Assembly (NCBI RefSeq): GCF_965198575.1
Contig: NZ_OZ240671.1
Coordinates: 1,612,001-1,676,000 of the forward strand
DNA: 64,000 nucleotides
Direction: 5' to 3'
DNA from: Lichenicola sp965198575
GTDB taxonomy: Bacteria; Pseudomonadota; Alphaproteobacteria; Acetobacterales; Acetobacteraceae
The number at the start of each line of letters is the position of its first letter. Positions within the stretch are counted from its first letter, which is position 1. The translations under genes were made by a program, and so were the position numbers. Shown here one piece after another: positions 24,721 to 33,248 of this stretch. Below the pieces are notes generated by a model, which had not been told where the DNA came from, did no database searches, and was given only the letters and a program-made list of their open reading frames with translations.

Positions 24721-25379
24721 TGCACGGTGAGCTGCACGGGCGTGACGACCCAGTTTCCCGGATCGGTCAACAACAGCACGCCGACGACGGATATGGTCTT
24801 GCCGGTAAGCTTGCTCGTATCGATCTTCGAAAGGACCTGCTGCTTCATCACGGTGTTCAGAGCGGCACCGGCGTTCTGATATTCGATCTGGTTCCTGAAC
24901 TGGCCGAATGTGATCGTGCCGGTCACATCGCGCAGATCCGTACCGATGATCGCCGGTCCGGTCTGCACGGTGATCTGGGTGCCGTCCGGAACGCCTGGCA
25001 CCGTGACGGTGCAGACACCGGAATCCTCGCCGCTGACCTTGCCGGTGAACTTCACCGGGATCTCGGAACCTGCATCCGCCGGGACGCCGTATTGCTTCGC
25101 CGCAGCGTCCTGGTCCTTGCCGATCGCGGTCGCCAATGCGGCGGCGTCGACCGCCTTGCTCTCGACCGCAGCCTGAACCTTCGAAAACTCCGACGCGCCG
25201 AATTTGGCCGGCGAAAACACGTCCGCCTGCACGTCCGCGGGCGAGCCGATCCGCACGACCTTGGTATCGACCGCCATCGCGACGACCAGTACGGCCGCCA
25301 CCGCCCCGGCCAGCGCACGGCGAGGCGGCAGTTTCACGGTTCCGACCATCGTCTTCGTATCATCAGCAGTCCGTGCCAA
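24717..25379 (-). CDS. DUF2291 family protein, ABC-transporter-associated
   Basis: The 220-residue protein has one N-terminal hydrophobic segment (about residues 21-38) and a periplasmic domain with PADVQADVFSPAKFG and a late GKTISVVGVLL stretch, characteristic of DUF2291. The family has no assigned activity but regularly occurs inside operons of CUT2 sugar importers. It would sit in the inner membrane facing the periplasm. The start is uncertain: TTG at 25379 follows GGAA at suitable spacing, with ATG at 25349 as an alternative. It sits four bases after the dehydrogenase stop and overlaps the ATPase start. Confidence 0.8.
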   Translation of the reverse strand: MARTADDTKTMVGTVKLPPRRALAGAVAAVLVVAMAVDTKVVRIGSPADVQADVFSPAKFGASEFSKVQAAVESKAVDAAALATAIGKDQDAAAKQYGVPADAGSEIPVKFTGKVSGEDSGVCTVTVPGVPDGTQITVQTGPAIIGTDLRDVTGTITFGQFRNQIEYQNAGAALNTVMKQQVLSKIDTSKLTGKTISVVGVLLLTDPGNWVVTPVQLTVQ

Positions 25380-25383
25380 TCGC

Positions 25384-26505
25384 TTATTCCGGGATCAAGA
25401 CGATCTTGATCGAGCCCTCGCCCTTTTTCATCAGGTCGAAGCCCTGCTTGAACTCCGACAGCGGCAGCTTGTGCGTCACCACGCCCTCGGTCGGCAAGCG
25501 GCCATCGCCGATCGCAGCGATCGTCAGCGGATAGCAATACGGCCCGAGATGCGCGCCGTACAGATCGAGCTGCTTGCGATCGCTGATGATCGACCAGTCG
25601 GCAGTGACTTCATGCCCGAACACCGAGAACTCGACAAAGCGGCCGAGCTTGCGGATCATGTTCAGGCCTTGCGTGACGCTCGCCTCGTGCCCGGTCGCCT
25701 CGATATACACGTCACAGCCATAGCCGTCGGTGAGTTCCTTCACCTTCGTGACCACGTCTTCCTTGAACGGGTTCATGACGATGTCGGCGCCGAACTTCTT
25801 GGCAAGGGCGAGCCGGTCCTCCTTGCCGTCGAGCACGATCAGCTTCGAGGGGTTCTTCAGCCGCGCCGCCCCGACCATGCCGAGCCCGAGCGGGCCCGCA
25901 CCGGACAGCACCACCACGTCATCGAGCTGGATCAGCCCGCGATTCACAGCATGCACCGAGCACGCATACGGCTCGACCAGAACGGCCTTTTCCATCGGAA
26001 TGCCGTCCGGCACATGATGCGTGCGGCTCTCCTTGGGGAACCGCATGTATTTCGCCATGCCGCCATTGACGTTGTTCTGGAAGCCGTAGACGTCGTGCTT
26101 CTCGCACATCCAGTACTCGCCGCGCGAGCAGTAGCGGCAATGTTCGCAGGGCACGATCTGCTCGGAGATCAGCCGGTCGCCGACCTTGTATTTCCCGGCC
26201 GCCGCGACGTTGGCACCGATCTCGACAGCGCGTCCGAGAAACTCGTGGCCCGGGATCATCGGCGCCTTGACGTAGCGAGCCTGGCCCTTGTTGTCGCCCC
26301 AGAACGACGGTGCGCCCTGGAAGGTCTTGATGTCGCTGGCGCAGATACCGCACGCCTCGACCTCGATGATGATGTCGTCGGGGCCGGCACGCGGCACGTC
26401 GACTTCCTCGAGGCGGTAATCGCCGGGTTCGTAGGCAACCACGGCCATCATCTTGGCGGGCAGGTTTACCGACGGCGTGGACGGCACGGTGCTCAGGTTA
26501 TCCAT
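25384..26505 (-). CDS. eltD: Zinc-dependent erythritol/L-threitol dehydrogenase-like enzyme
   Basis: The 373-residue medium-chain dehydrogenase has catalytic-zinc residues in GICASD and IPGHEF, and structural-zinc cysteines in PCEHCRYCSRGEYWMC. The N-terminal region with TFQGAPSFWG and the VVLSGAGPLGLGMVGAARL nucleotide site resemble the erythritol/L-threitol dehydrogenase group described from mycobacteria, which yields L-erythrulose. The downstream kinase and isomerase genes fit that product. It is third in the operon, 32 bases after dhaL. Related ribitol or sorbitol dehydrogenases are possible alternatives. Confidence 0.75.
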   Translation of the reverse strand: MDNLSTVPSTPSVNLPAKMMAVVAYEPGDYRLEEVDVPRAGPDDIIIEVEACGICASDIKTFQGAPSFWGDNKGQARYVKAPMIPGHEFLGRAVEIGANVAAAGKYKVGDRLISEQIVPCEHCRYCSRGEYWMCEKHDVYGFQNNVNGGMAKYMRFPKESRTHHVPDGIPMEKAVLVEPYACSVHAVNRGLIQLDDVVVLSGAGPLGLGMVGAARLKNPSKLIVLDGKEDRLALAKKFGADIVMNPFKEDVVTKVKELTDGYGCDVYIEATGHEASVTQGLNMIRKLGRFVEFSVFGHEVTADWSIISDRKQLDLYGAHLGPYCYPLTIAAIGDGRLPTEGVVTHKLPLSEFKQGFDLMKKGEGSIKIVLIPE

Positions 26506-26537
26506 GGTGACGCTCCTTGAAAGGGGGCTGCAGCGGA

Positions 26538-27185
26538 TCAGCGCGCGAGACGCTGGGACAGCCCGTCCGCCAGCGTCCTGAGAATGAGTTCGGAGGATGC
26601 GGCGCCGGCATCGAGCACACCGCGCGAGCGCTCGCCGAGGCGGCTGGCGCGTCCGAGGCGGGCCACCATGTCGCGTGTGGATTCCAGTCCGGTCGCCGCG
26701 GCGGTCCGCAACGCCGCCAGGCAGGTGGCGAAATCGCTGCCGGATGCCGCCGCCTGCTCGAACCCCAGACGTGCCGGCGTGAGCACGTCGATCAGCGTCT
26801 TGTCACCGACCTTGGCCTCGCCGAGATCGACGATGGCGGCCTCTCCGGCCTGCAGCATGGCCTGGAAGCTGTCCCGATCCAGATCGGTGCGGCCCTTCAG
26901 CGTGTCCGCCATCTCGGTGAAGAACGAGCCATAGAGCGGACCCATCGAGCCGCCGATATCGCCGAGCAGGGTGTCGCCGATGGTGGTGAAGCCCTCGGCC
27001 AGGTCGAACGACTTGCCCTCCAGCCGGCTCAGCACCAGGCGGAACCCCTTGGCCATGTTGATGCCGTGATCACCGTCGCCGGTGGCGGCATCGATCTCGG
27101 ACAGGTGGTCCTGCGCCTCCACCACGACGCGCGCGATGTCGAGGGTGATCGGACCGGCATCGAGCAGGGAGACGGTGTCGGACAT
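26538..27185 (-). CDS. dhaL: Dihydroxyacetone kinase, DhaL subunit (nucleotide-binding)
   Basis: A 215-residue all-helical DhaL protein with the Mg-ADP-binding Asp cluster in IDAATGDGDHG (near residues 31-41), GDTLLGDIGGSMGPLYG and the C-terminal LDAGAASSELIL motif. It carries the nucleotide for phosphorylation of a short ketose bound to DhaK. The gene starts 11 bases after dhaK. In this operon the ketose is likely erythrulose rather than dihydroxyacetone. No DhaM phosphotransferase gene is seen nearby, so the phosphoryl donor (ATP directly or PTS-derived) is open. Confidence 0.88.
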   Translation of the reverse strand: MSDTVSLLDAGPITLDIARVVVEAQDHLSEIDAATGDGDHGINMAKGFRLVLSRLEGKSFDLAEGFTTIGDTLLGDIGGSMGPLYGSFFTEMADTLKGRTDLDRDSFQAMLQAGEAAIVDLGEAKVGDKTLIDVLTPARLGFEQAAASGSDFATCLAALRTAAATGLESTRDMVARLGRASRLGERSRGVLDAGAASSELILRTLADGLSQRLAR

Positions 27186-27196
27186 GGGCGTATTCC

Positions 27197-28198
27197 TCAG
27201 GAGCCGGAAACGGTCAGGCCGATCGAACGCGCCGGCGCCCGCAGCAGCCGGTCGAGCTCGGCATCGAGCCTGGTCAGCGTCACCGAGACGCCCATCATCT
27301 CGAGCGAGGTGAAGTAGTTGCCGACGAAGCGGTGGCGCGGCGTGATGTTGCGGGCGCGCAGCATCTCGTCGATGTGGCCGTAGAGAAGATAGAGCTCCAT
27401 CAGCGGCGTGGCGCCGAGGCCGGACACCAGTACGGCGACGTCCTCGCCCCCGAAAGCCAGGTCGGCGAGGATCTTCTCCAGCATGATGCCGGCCATCTCC
27501 TTCGCCGGCGCCACCGGCAGCACGGCGATGCCGTGCTCGCCGTGATGGCCGATGCCGACCTCCATGGTGCCGGTCTCGATGGTGAAGTTGGGCTTGCCGT
27601 TGGCCGCAATCGTGCACGCCGACAGGCCGATGCCGATCGAGCGCGTGTTGTCGATCGCCTTGCGGGCAGCCCCGATGACCTCGCCGAGATCGGCACCTTC
27701 GGCCGCACGGGCGCCGCCGGCCTTCCACATGAAGATCTCGCCGGCGACGCCACGCCGCTTGTCGGCCTCGTCCGGCGATGCGGAGGCGACATCGTCATTA
27801 GCGACCACGGTTTCGACCCGGATGTCGTCCTTGGCGGCGAGCTTCACCGCCATCTTCACGTTCATGTTGTCGCCGGCATAGTTGCCATACAGGCAGGCAA
27901 CGCCCTGGCCCTGGTCGGCCTCGCGGAATGCCGCGTGGAAGCTCTTTGCCGTGGGCGATGCGAACACCTCGCCGATCGCGACGGCATCGCACAGGCCGGG
28001 CCCGACATAGCCCAAGAACGCCGGCTCATGCCCGGAGCCGCCGCCGGTCACGACGCCGACCCGCGGCTCTCCAGCCCGCTCGGCCGCGCGCAGGACGCGA
28101 GGATGATCAGTGGCGACGAGCAGGTCGGGATGCGCGGCGATGACGCCCGCAAGACTATCCTCGGTCACCTGGTTCGGATCGTTGATCACGCGGTTCAT
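27197..28198 (-). CDS. dhaK: Dihydroxyacetone kinase, DhaK subunit (ketose-binding)
   Basis: The 333-residue DhaK has the substrate loop VVTGGGSGHEPAF near residue 50, YAGDNMNVKMA, and the covalent-adduct His in the GIGHHGEHG segment. DhaK binds a small ketose through a hemiaminal to this His. It is the first gene of an eight-gene operon (dhaK, dhaL, dehydrogenase, DUF2291, ATPase, permease, binding protein, isomerase). With the tetritol dehydrogenase, L-erythrulose kinase activity (LerK role) is the likely function; dihydroxyacetone kinase activity cannot be excluded from sequence. Confidence 0.88.
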   Translation of the reverse strand: MNRVINDPNQVTEDSLAGVIAAHPDLLVATDHPRVLRAAERAGEPRVGVVTGGGSGHEPAFLGYVGPGLCDAVAIGEVFASPTAKSFHAAFREADQGQGVACLYGNYAGDNMNVKMAVKLAAKDDIRVETVVANDDVASASPDEADKRRGVAGEIFMWKAGGARAAEGADLGEVIGAARKAIDNTRSIGIGLSACTIAANGKPNFTIETGTMEVGIGHHGEHGIAVLPVAPAKEMAGIMLEKILADLAFGGEDVAVLVSGLGATPLMELYLLYGHIDEMLRARNITPRHRFVGNYFTSLEMMGVSVTLTRLDAELDRLLRAPARSIGLTVSGS

Positions 28199-28593
28199 GC
28201 CGCTCGTCCCTTTTCGCTAGGCTGTCCGGATCTGCCACGGGCCGGGCCTGACCGCCCCGACCGATGCCTGAAGATGCCAGACCGATTGCACAATGGTCAA
28301 TCCGCTGAACGGATTTTCACCTGCAGACCGACGGTGCTTGGCATGTCGCTGCGTCGATGCGCTTTCATGGGCGGGATCGACGCTAGATCTTCCTTCTCGA
28401 TATGATCATAGTGAGAAATCGTTCAACGGTGTGACGTTTGTGCGGTGCGGCATAGGCCGTGGGAGGGGAGGTCGAGCCATGGCGATAGTGCACCGGCGTC
28501 GTTTTCCGAGCGTGCCGACTGCCTGGAGATCGTCTGCATGCCGGTCGCGGCAAAATCTTGTTCATCCCAGTCCGGCACCGACCTGATCGTCGC
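28199..28593. promoter_or_regulatory. Divergent control region between dhaK and the SorC regulator
   Basis: This 395-base region holds no convincing gene. It contains GATTG (28284-28288) and CAATC (28298-28302), an inverted repeat with a nine-base centre, and a perfect ten-base palindrome TATGATCATA at 28401-28410. Its AT content around 28380-28440 is higher than in the flanking genes. These are candidate operators for the SorC-family regulator and promoters for both directions; exact promoters are not resolvable by eye. Confidence 0.45.
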
Positions 28594-29589
28594 ATGCAGA
28601 TCATAGCTGCCAGGCCGCCGGAGCGTGGTGAGGTCAGGGCCGAAACCCTGATCGAGATCGCTACCCTCTATTACTATGAGGACGTGACCCAGGAGACGCT
28701 GTCGCAGCGCTTCTCGATGTCACGGGCGAAGATCAGCCGGCTGCTACGTCGTGCCCGGGAGGAGGGCCTGGTCGAGATCCGGGTGCACCAGCCCGCCTCC
28801 GTCGGCGTCGAACTCGAGCGCGAGTTCATCCGCCGCTTCGGCATCACCCGCCTGCTGGTCTCGGTCGACCACCGCGATGCGGACGCACAGCGCAGCGCCG
28901 TGGCACGGATGGTCGGTGGCCACCTGGAGAAATCGCTGGTCAACGGATCGATCGTGGCGGTCGGCATGGGTCGCAACGTCGCCGCGGTGGCCGACGCCCT
29001 GGCCATGCCGCCCCGCGCCGGCGTCACCTTCGTGTGTGCGATCGGCGGCTCGTTGCGCGCGGGCGAGAACATGAACCCCGACCATATCTGCCGCCGCCTG
29101 GCTGCGCGCTTCGGCGGCGAGAGCGAGACGCTGTATGCGCCGGCATTGGTGACCAACGCCGATCTTCGGGCCGAGCTCTACCGTAACGACACCGTCAAGC
29201 TGACGCTGGACCGGGCACGCCGGGCCGACATGGCGCTGATCGGCATCGGCGACCTGTCGGAGGACAGCAACATGGTTCGCATGGGCTGGTTCTCGCCGCA
29301 GGAGATCGCCGAGGCGCGGCTGTCCGGCACCATCGGCGACACCATGGGCTACGATTTCATCGACATCCACGGCCGGCCGGCCAACACCGGCATGCAGGGG
29401 CGGGTGATCGGGCTCTCACGCGAGGACCTCAACCGGATCCCCGATGTGATTGCGATCGCGTCGGAGAACACCAAGGCGCCGGCCATCCTGGGCGCGTTGC
29501 GCACGGGCGCGATCAACACGCTGGCGACGTCGTTCACCAACGTCCACACCATCCTGCGCCTCGACGAGGCGACGCAGCCGCCCCCGTGA
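28594..29589 (+). CDS. SorC/DeoR-type sugar-binding transcriptional regulator
   Basis: The protein of 331 residues has an N-terminal helix-turn-helix with TQETLSQRFSMSRAKISRLL and a large C-terminal sugar-binding domain of the SorC family (VGMGRNVAAVADAL, AIGGSLRAGENMN and GIGDLSEDSNMVR). SorC proteins, including EryD of erythritol loci, sense phosphorylated sugars. It is divergent from the dhaK operon, which it presumably represses. The start is uncertain: ATG at 28594 is used; a TTG at 28558 would add 12 residues and neither has a clear ribosome site. Confidence 0.87.
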   Translation: MQIIAARPPERGEVRAETLIEIATLYYYEDVTQETLSQRFSMSRAKISRLLRRAREEGLVEIRVHQPASVGVELEREFIRRFGITRLLVSVDHRDADAQRSAVARMVGGHLEKSLVNGSIVAVGMGRNVAAVADALAMPPRAGVTFVCAIGGSLRAGENMNPDHICRRLAARFGGESETLYAPALVTNADLRAELYRNDTVKLTLDRARRADMALIGIGDLSEDSNMVRMGWFSPQEIAEARLSGTIGDTMGYDFIDIHGRPANTGMQGRVIGLSREDLNRIPDVIAIASENTKAPAILGALRTGAINTLATSFTNVHTILRLDEATQPPP

Positions 29590-29689
29590 TCATCCCGGCT
29601 GGGCGAACGGTGGTTTCGGCGCAATGATCGCGCGTCAAAACCACGGAAGGCCGGAAAACGGCCTCCGACACTTGCCGGGAGGCACGTCC

Positions 29690-31024
29690 ATGTCGTCGAA
29701 CGCGGAAACCAGCCGGATCGCCCCGGCACGACCACGCACGCTGATGCCGCAGGCACGCTGGATCATGGTGTGGCTGTGCTTCATGGCGCTGGCGATCAAC
29801 TACACCGACCGCGCCAACCTTGCGGTCGCGGCTCCCAGCATCAAGCACGCGCTCGGCGTCAACGACACCACGATGGGGTTCCTGCTGGGGTCGTTCTTCT
29901 GGACCTACGCGGTGATGCAGCTGCCGATGGGATGGCTGGTCGACCGCTTCGGCGCCAGGCTGATGTTCCCGATCGCCGTATGCTGGTGGTCGCTGTTCAC
30001 CGGCCTGACCGCCCTGGCGAACTCGGCCGCAACCCTGTTCGGCTTCCGCCTGCTGCTCGGCGCGGGCGAGGCCGGCGCCTATCCCGCATCGGCCCGGGTG
30101 GTCGCGCGCTGGTTCCCGTCGCATGAGCGCAGCGTCGCCTCCTCGATCTTCGATTCCGGATCGCGCGTCGGAAACCTCGTGGCGATCCCGCTCTGCGCCT
30201 GGCTGATCGCCTCGTTCGGCTGGCGCGCCTCCTTCGTGGTGACCGGCTTGCTCGGGCTCGTCTGGGCGGTCGCCTGGCTGCTGATCTACCGCAAGCCGGA
30301 GCTGCACCCCGATGTGAGTCGCGAGGCGCTGGCCGAGATCGAGGCCGGTCACGCCGTGCAGGATGCCGGCGATCCGCCGATGCGCTGGATCGATCTGTTC
30401 CGCTACCGCACCATCTGGGGCATGATGCTCGGGTTTTTCTGCCTGAACTTCGTGATCTATTTCTTCATCACCTGGTTCCCGACCTACCTGATGACGGCGC
30501 GGCATTTCTCGCTCAAGCAGTTCGGCACGCTCGGCCTGATTCCGGGGCTGATCGCCATTCCCGGCGGCTGGCTCGGCGGCGTGACCTCGGACTGGCTGTA
30601 TCGTCGCGGCTGGAGCCTGACCGCGGCGCGCAAGACCTGCCTGGTCGGCGGCATGCTGCTGTCGTCGGTGATCACCCTGGCCGCCGTGGTCCCGGCAGCC
30701 TGGATGGCGCTCGCCTTGTTCGGCATCGCCTACGCCGCATTGGCCTTCACCGCGGCAAGCATCTGGTCGCTGCCGGGCGACGTCGCGCCGACCAAGGCGC
30801 AGGTGGCGTCGATCGGCGGCATCCAGAACTTTGCGTCCAACCTCGCTGGCGTCGTCACCACCAGCTTCACCGGCGTGATGCTCACCATCACCCACGGCTC
30901 GTTCGTGATCCCGCTGGCCACTGCGGGCGGCCTCTGCCTGCTCGGCGCAGCGACCTACCTGTTCGTCGTCGGCCGGATCGAACCACTGCCGCTGCCTGCA
31001 ACCGTCGCGAGCGGGCGCGCGTGA
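29690..31024 (+). CDS. MFS transporter, anion:cation symporter (ACS) type
   Basis: The 444-residue protein has about 12 hydrophobic helices. The first helix contains NYTDRANLAVAAPSI, the signature of hexuronate/glucarate-type MFS carriers, and the loop between helices 2 and 3 contains WLVDRFGAR. ATG at 29690 follows GGGAGG at a seven-base spacing. The stop overlaps the start of the FMN-dependent oxidase gene, so carrier and oxidase are probably made together. A small hydroxyacid or aldonate is a likely substrate. Confidence 0.88.
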   Translation: MSSNAETSRIAPARPRTLMPQARWIMVWLCFMALAINYTDRANLAVAAPSIKHALGVNDTTMGFLLGSFFWTYAVMQLPMGWLVDRFGARLMFPIAVCWWSLFTGLTALANSAATLFGFRLLLGAGEAGAYPASARVVARWFPSHERSVASSIFDSGSRVGNLVAIPLCAWLIASFGWRASFVVTGLLGLVWAVAWLLIYRKPELHPDVSREALAEIEAGHAVQDAGDPPMRWIDLFRYRTIWGMMLGFFCLNFVIYFFITWFPTYLMTARHFSLKQFGTLGLIPGLIAIPGGWLGGVTSDWLYRRGWSLTAARKTCLVGGMLLSSVITLAAVVPAAWMALALFGIAYAALAFTAASIWSLPGDVAPTKAQVASIGGIQNFASNLAGVVTTSFTGVMLTITHGSFVIPLATAGGLCLLGAATYLFVVGRIEPLPLPATVASGRA

Positions 31025-32184
31025 TGCGGCGGCTCCGACAGGCACTCGAACTCGAGGATTTCCAGCGCCTGGTGAAGCCCTCCCTGCCGCGGGCGGTGCA
31101 TGGCTATGTCGTCAACGGCGCCGATGATGGCGGCGTGATCCAGAGCAACCGGGCGGTTTTCGACCGCTGGCGCATGGTGACGCGGGTGCTGCGCGACGTC
31201 AGCGCCCGCAGCCAGGCGACCACCCTGTTCGGACACACCTATGCAACGCCGTTCGGCATCGCGCCGATGGGATCGTCCGCATTGATCGCCTTCGACGGCG
31301 ACAACCGGATGGCGCGCGCCGCGGCGGCCGCCAACGTCCCGTTCCTGCTGAGCGCCAACTCCCTGACGCCGATGGAGGAGGTGGTGAAGGCCAACCCGGA
31401 GACGTGGTTCGCCGCCTACCAGTCGCCCGACCACGCGAAGATCGAGCGGATGGTGGCGCGCGTTGCCGATGCCGGCATCAAGGTGTTCGTGCTCACGGTC
31501 GACGTGCCTGTCGGGTCGAACCGGCCGGCCGACGTCCGCACCGGCTACAGCATGCCGCTGCGTCCCACACCGCGGCTCAGTCTGGACGCGATGCTGCATC
31601 CGCGTTGGCTCGGCGGCACCTTCCTGCGCACGCTGGCCAGGCGCGGCATGCCGGCGATCAGCAACGTCGAGGTGGGCGAACCGATCGGGTTGTTTTCGCG
31701 CCAGATCGGTCGTGTCACCGGATACAGCTCCTTCACCTGGACCGAGGTGGAGTTGATCCGGCGGCTGTGGAAAGGCCCGTTCGTGCTGAAAGGCTTGCTG
31801 GCCGCCGAGGACGCCCGGATTGCGCGCGATAGCGGCATCGACGGGATCGTCGTCTCCAACCATGGCGGCAGGCAGCTCGGGAGTGCGGTGTCGCCGATGG
31901 ACGTGCTGCGTGAGATCAAGGCAGAGAGCGGCGCGATGTCGGTGATCGTCGATAGCGGCTTCCGGCGTGGCACCGACGTGTTGAAGGCGATCGCACTCGG
32001 CGCGGATTTTGTCCTGGTCGGCAGGCCCTTCCTCTACGCGACCGCACTGGCGGGAGAGGCCGGCCTGCATCGGGCGTTGTCGTTGCTGGCCCGGGAGGTC
32101 GATATCGGCATGGCGCTGCTGGGCGTCCGCGACCTGGACGAGCTGGGGCCGGAATATCTGCGCGACGTGACACGTGGCGGCTAA
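31024..32184 (+). CDS. FMN-dependent alpha-hydroxyacid oxidase/dehydrogenase (LldD-like)
   Basis: The 386-residue TIM-barrel flavoenzyme has PFGIAPMGSSAL, FVLKGLLAAEDA with the FMN-binding Lys, the catalytic base in SNHGGRQLG and the flavin-phosphate segment VDSGFRRGTDVLKA. The family oxidises L-lactate, glycolate, mandelate or related 2-hydroxyacids. Start at ATG 31024, which overlaps the transporter stop (TGATG); a GTG one codon earlier is possible. The coupled MFS gene suggests that the hydroxyacid is imported and oxidised by this pair. Confidence 0.88.
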   Translation: MRRLRQALELEDFQRLVKPSLPRAVHGYVVNGADDGGVIQSNRAVFDRWRMVTRVLRDVSARSQATTLFGHTYATPFGIAPMGSSALIAFDGDNRMARAAAAANVPFLLSANSLTPMEEVVKANPETWFAAYQSPDHAKIERMVARVADAGIKVFVLTVDVPVGSNRPADVRTGYSMPLRPTPRLSLDAMLHPRWLGGTFLRTLARRGMPAISNVEVGEPIGLFSRQIGRVTGYSSFTWTEVELIRRLWKGPFVLKGLLAAEDARIARDSGIDGIVVSNHGGRQLGSAVSPMDVLREIKAESGAMSVIVDSGFRRGTDVLKAIALGADFVLVGRPFLYATALAGEAGLHRALSLLAREVDIGMALLGVRDLDELGPEYLRDVTRGG

Positions 32185-32353
32185 AGAGTCTGCGATCGAC
32201 CACGCCATCCTATTACGTTATCGCATCGATCTAGGGTCGGGTATCGTTTTTCCGCAGTGAAGAGCCGTCTGCTGCGGCCGCCGCCGCTGCTCCGACGAAG
32301 CACCACCCTGACCCGCATTGCCACATTCCCTTTTTATTCAGGAGCTCCGAACG

Positions 32354-32659
32354 ATGACCTCGTTCCTGTCGACCCTGCTTGCGCGACTTGATGAACCCTC
32401 CACCTATGCAGGGCTGTCTGCCTTGGCCCTGACCGTGGCGGGCGCGCTCGCGCTCACCGGCCCTGCCCGCTACACCGCCCTGGCCACCGCACTGATCGGC
32501 GGCGCGATCGCGATCGCCAAGAGCGAGTCCAAGCCTGCAATCGCCGAAGCTCTCGATCGGGTATTGCCGCTCCTGCCCCTGGTCGTCCCGGTCCTGGAAC
32601 CGCGGATCGAGGCGGCGCTCAAGCCGGTGCATATCCAGGTCGTGGCTACAGCCGGCTGA
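32354..32659 (+). CDS. Small hypothetical membrane protein (holin-like size)
   Basis: A 101-residue protein with two likely membrane segments at about residues 17-36 and 38-58, then an amphipathic Pro/Leu-rich C-terminal part. A ribosome site AGGAG lies nine bases before ATG 32354. The plan (short N-terminus with DEPSTYAGL, two hydrophobic spans) resembles small holin-like proteins in alphaproteobacteria, but no motif proves this. It stands alone after the oxidase gene and converges with the phosphoesterase gene. Function unknown. Confidence 0.6.
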   Translation: MTSFLSTLLARLDEPSTYAGLSALALTVAGALALTGPARYTALATALIGGAIAIAKSESKPAIAEALDRVLPLLPLVVPVLEPRIEAALKPVHIQVVATAG

Positions 32660-32680
32660 AGACCCCGCAACCAGGCGGCA

Positions 32681-33214
32681 TCACGAACCTGTACGGCGGG
32701 CGGCACCCGCGCGTGCAGGTGAGCGACGCTGCAAGTCGGCGAGTTGCACCGGTCGGAAGCCGCGACAATCGACGCCGACATCGAACTGCCGGGGCATCGG
32801 CGGCGCCAGTCGACCGTGCGAATGGCCGTGCAGGTTCAGCCAGCCGCGCTGCATGTTGCGCCAGCTCCGGAAGGCGTAGTGGCACAGCACGAGGCCGGTA
32901 TTTTCAATGACCAGCTCGGCATAGTCCTGCACCGTGCTCCAGCCGGGCAACGCTCGCGTGCCGGCGCTGTCGTTGTTGCCGGTCACCAGATGCTTGATCC
33001 CCGACAGGCCCTCGAGCAGCAACGCCGTCCGGTCGGGTGTCGGTCCGACGGCGAAATCCCCCAGATGCCATACTTCGTCCAGGAGGCCGACCGTCTCGTT
33101 CCAGGCGCGCAGCATCGCCACGTCCATCTCGGCGGTGCTGGCAAATGGACGTCGATACAGGCCGCGCGCCCCGCCATGTCCGAAATGCGTGTCGGCGGTA
33201 AAGAACACCGTCAT
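32681..33214 (-). CDS. Calcineurin-like metallophosphoesterase
   Basis: A compact 177-residue phosphoesterase with the full metal-site series: DTHFGH near residue 8, HLGDFAV near 50, GNND near 79, CHYAF and HGHSHG near the end. These small YfcE/MJ0912-like enzymes hydrolyse phosphodiesters or phosphoproteins; the substrate is unknown. It is 34 bases downstream of the aldo/keto reductase gene and is the last gene of the long minus-strand series from zapE. Confidence 0.85.
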   Translation of the reverse strand: MTVFFTADTHFGHGGARGLYRRPFASTAEMDVAMLRAWNETVGLLDEVWHLGDFAVGPTPDRTALLLEGLSGIKHLVTGNNDSAGTRALPGWSTVQDYAELVIENTGLVLCHYAFRSWRNMQRGWLNLHGHSHGRLAPPMPRQFDVGVDCRGFRPVQLADLQRRSPARAGAARRTGS

Positions 33215-33248
33215 TGGCGGCCGCTTCCGGTCACGGCCGCCTTCGCGC

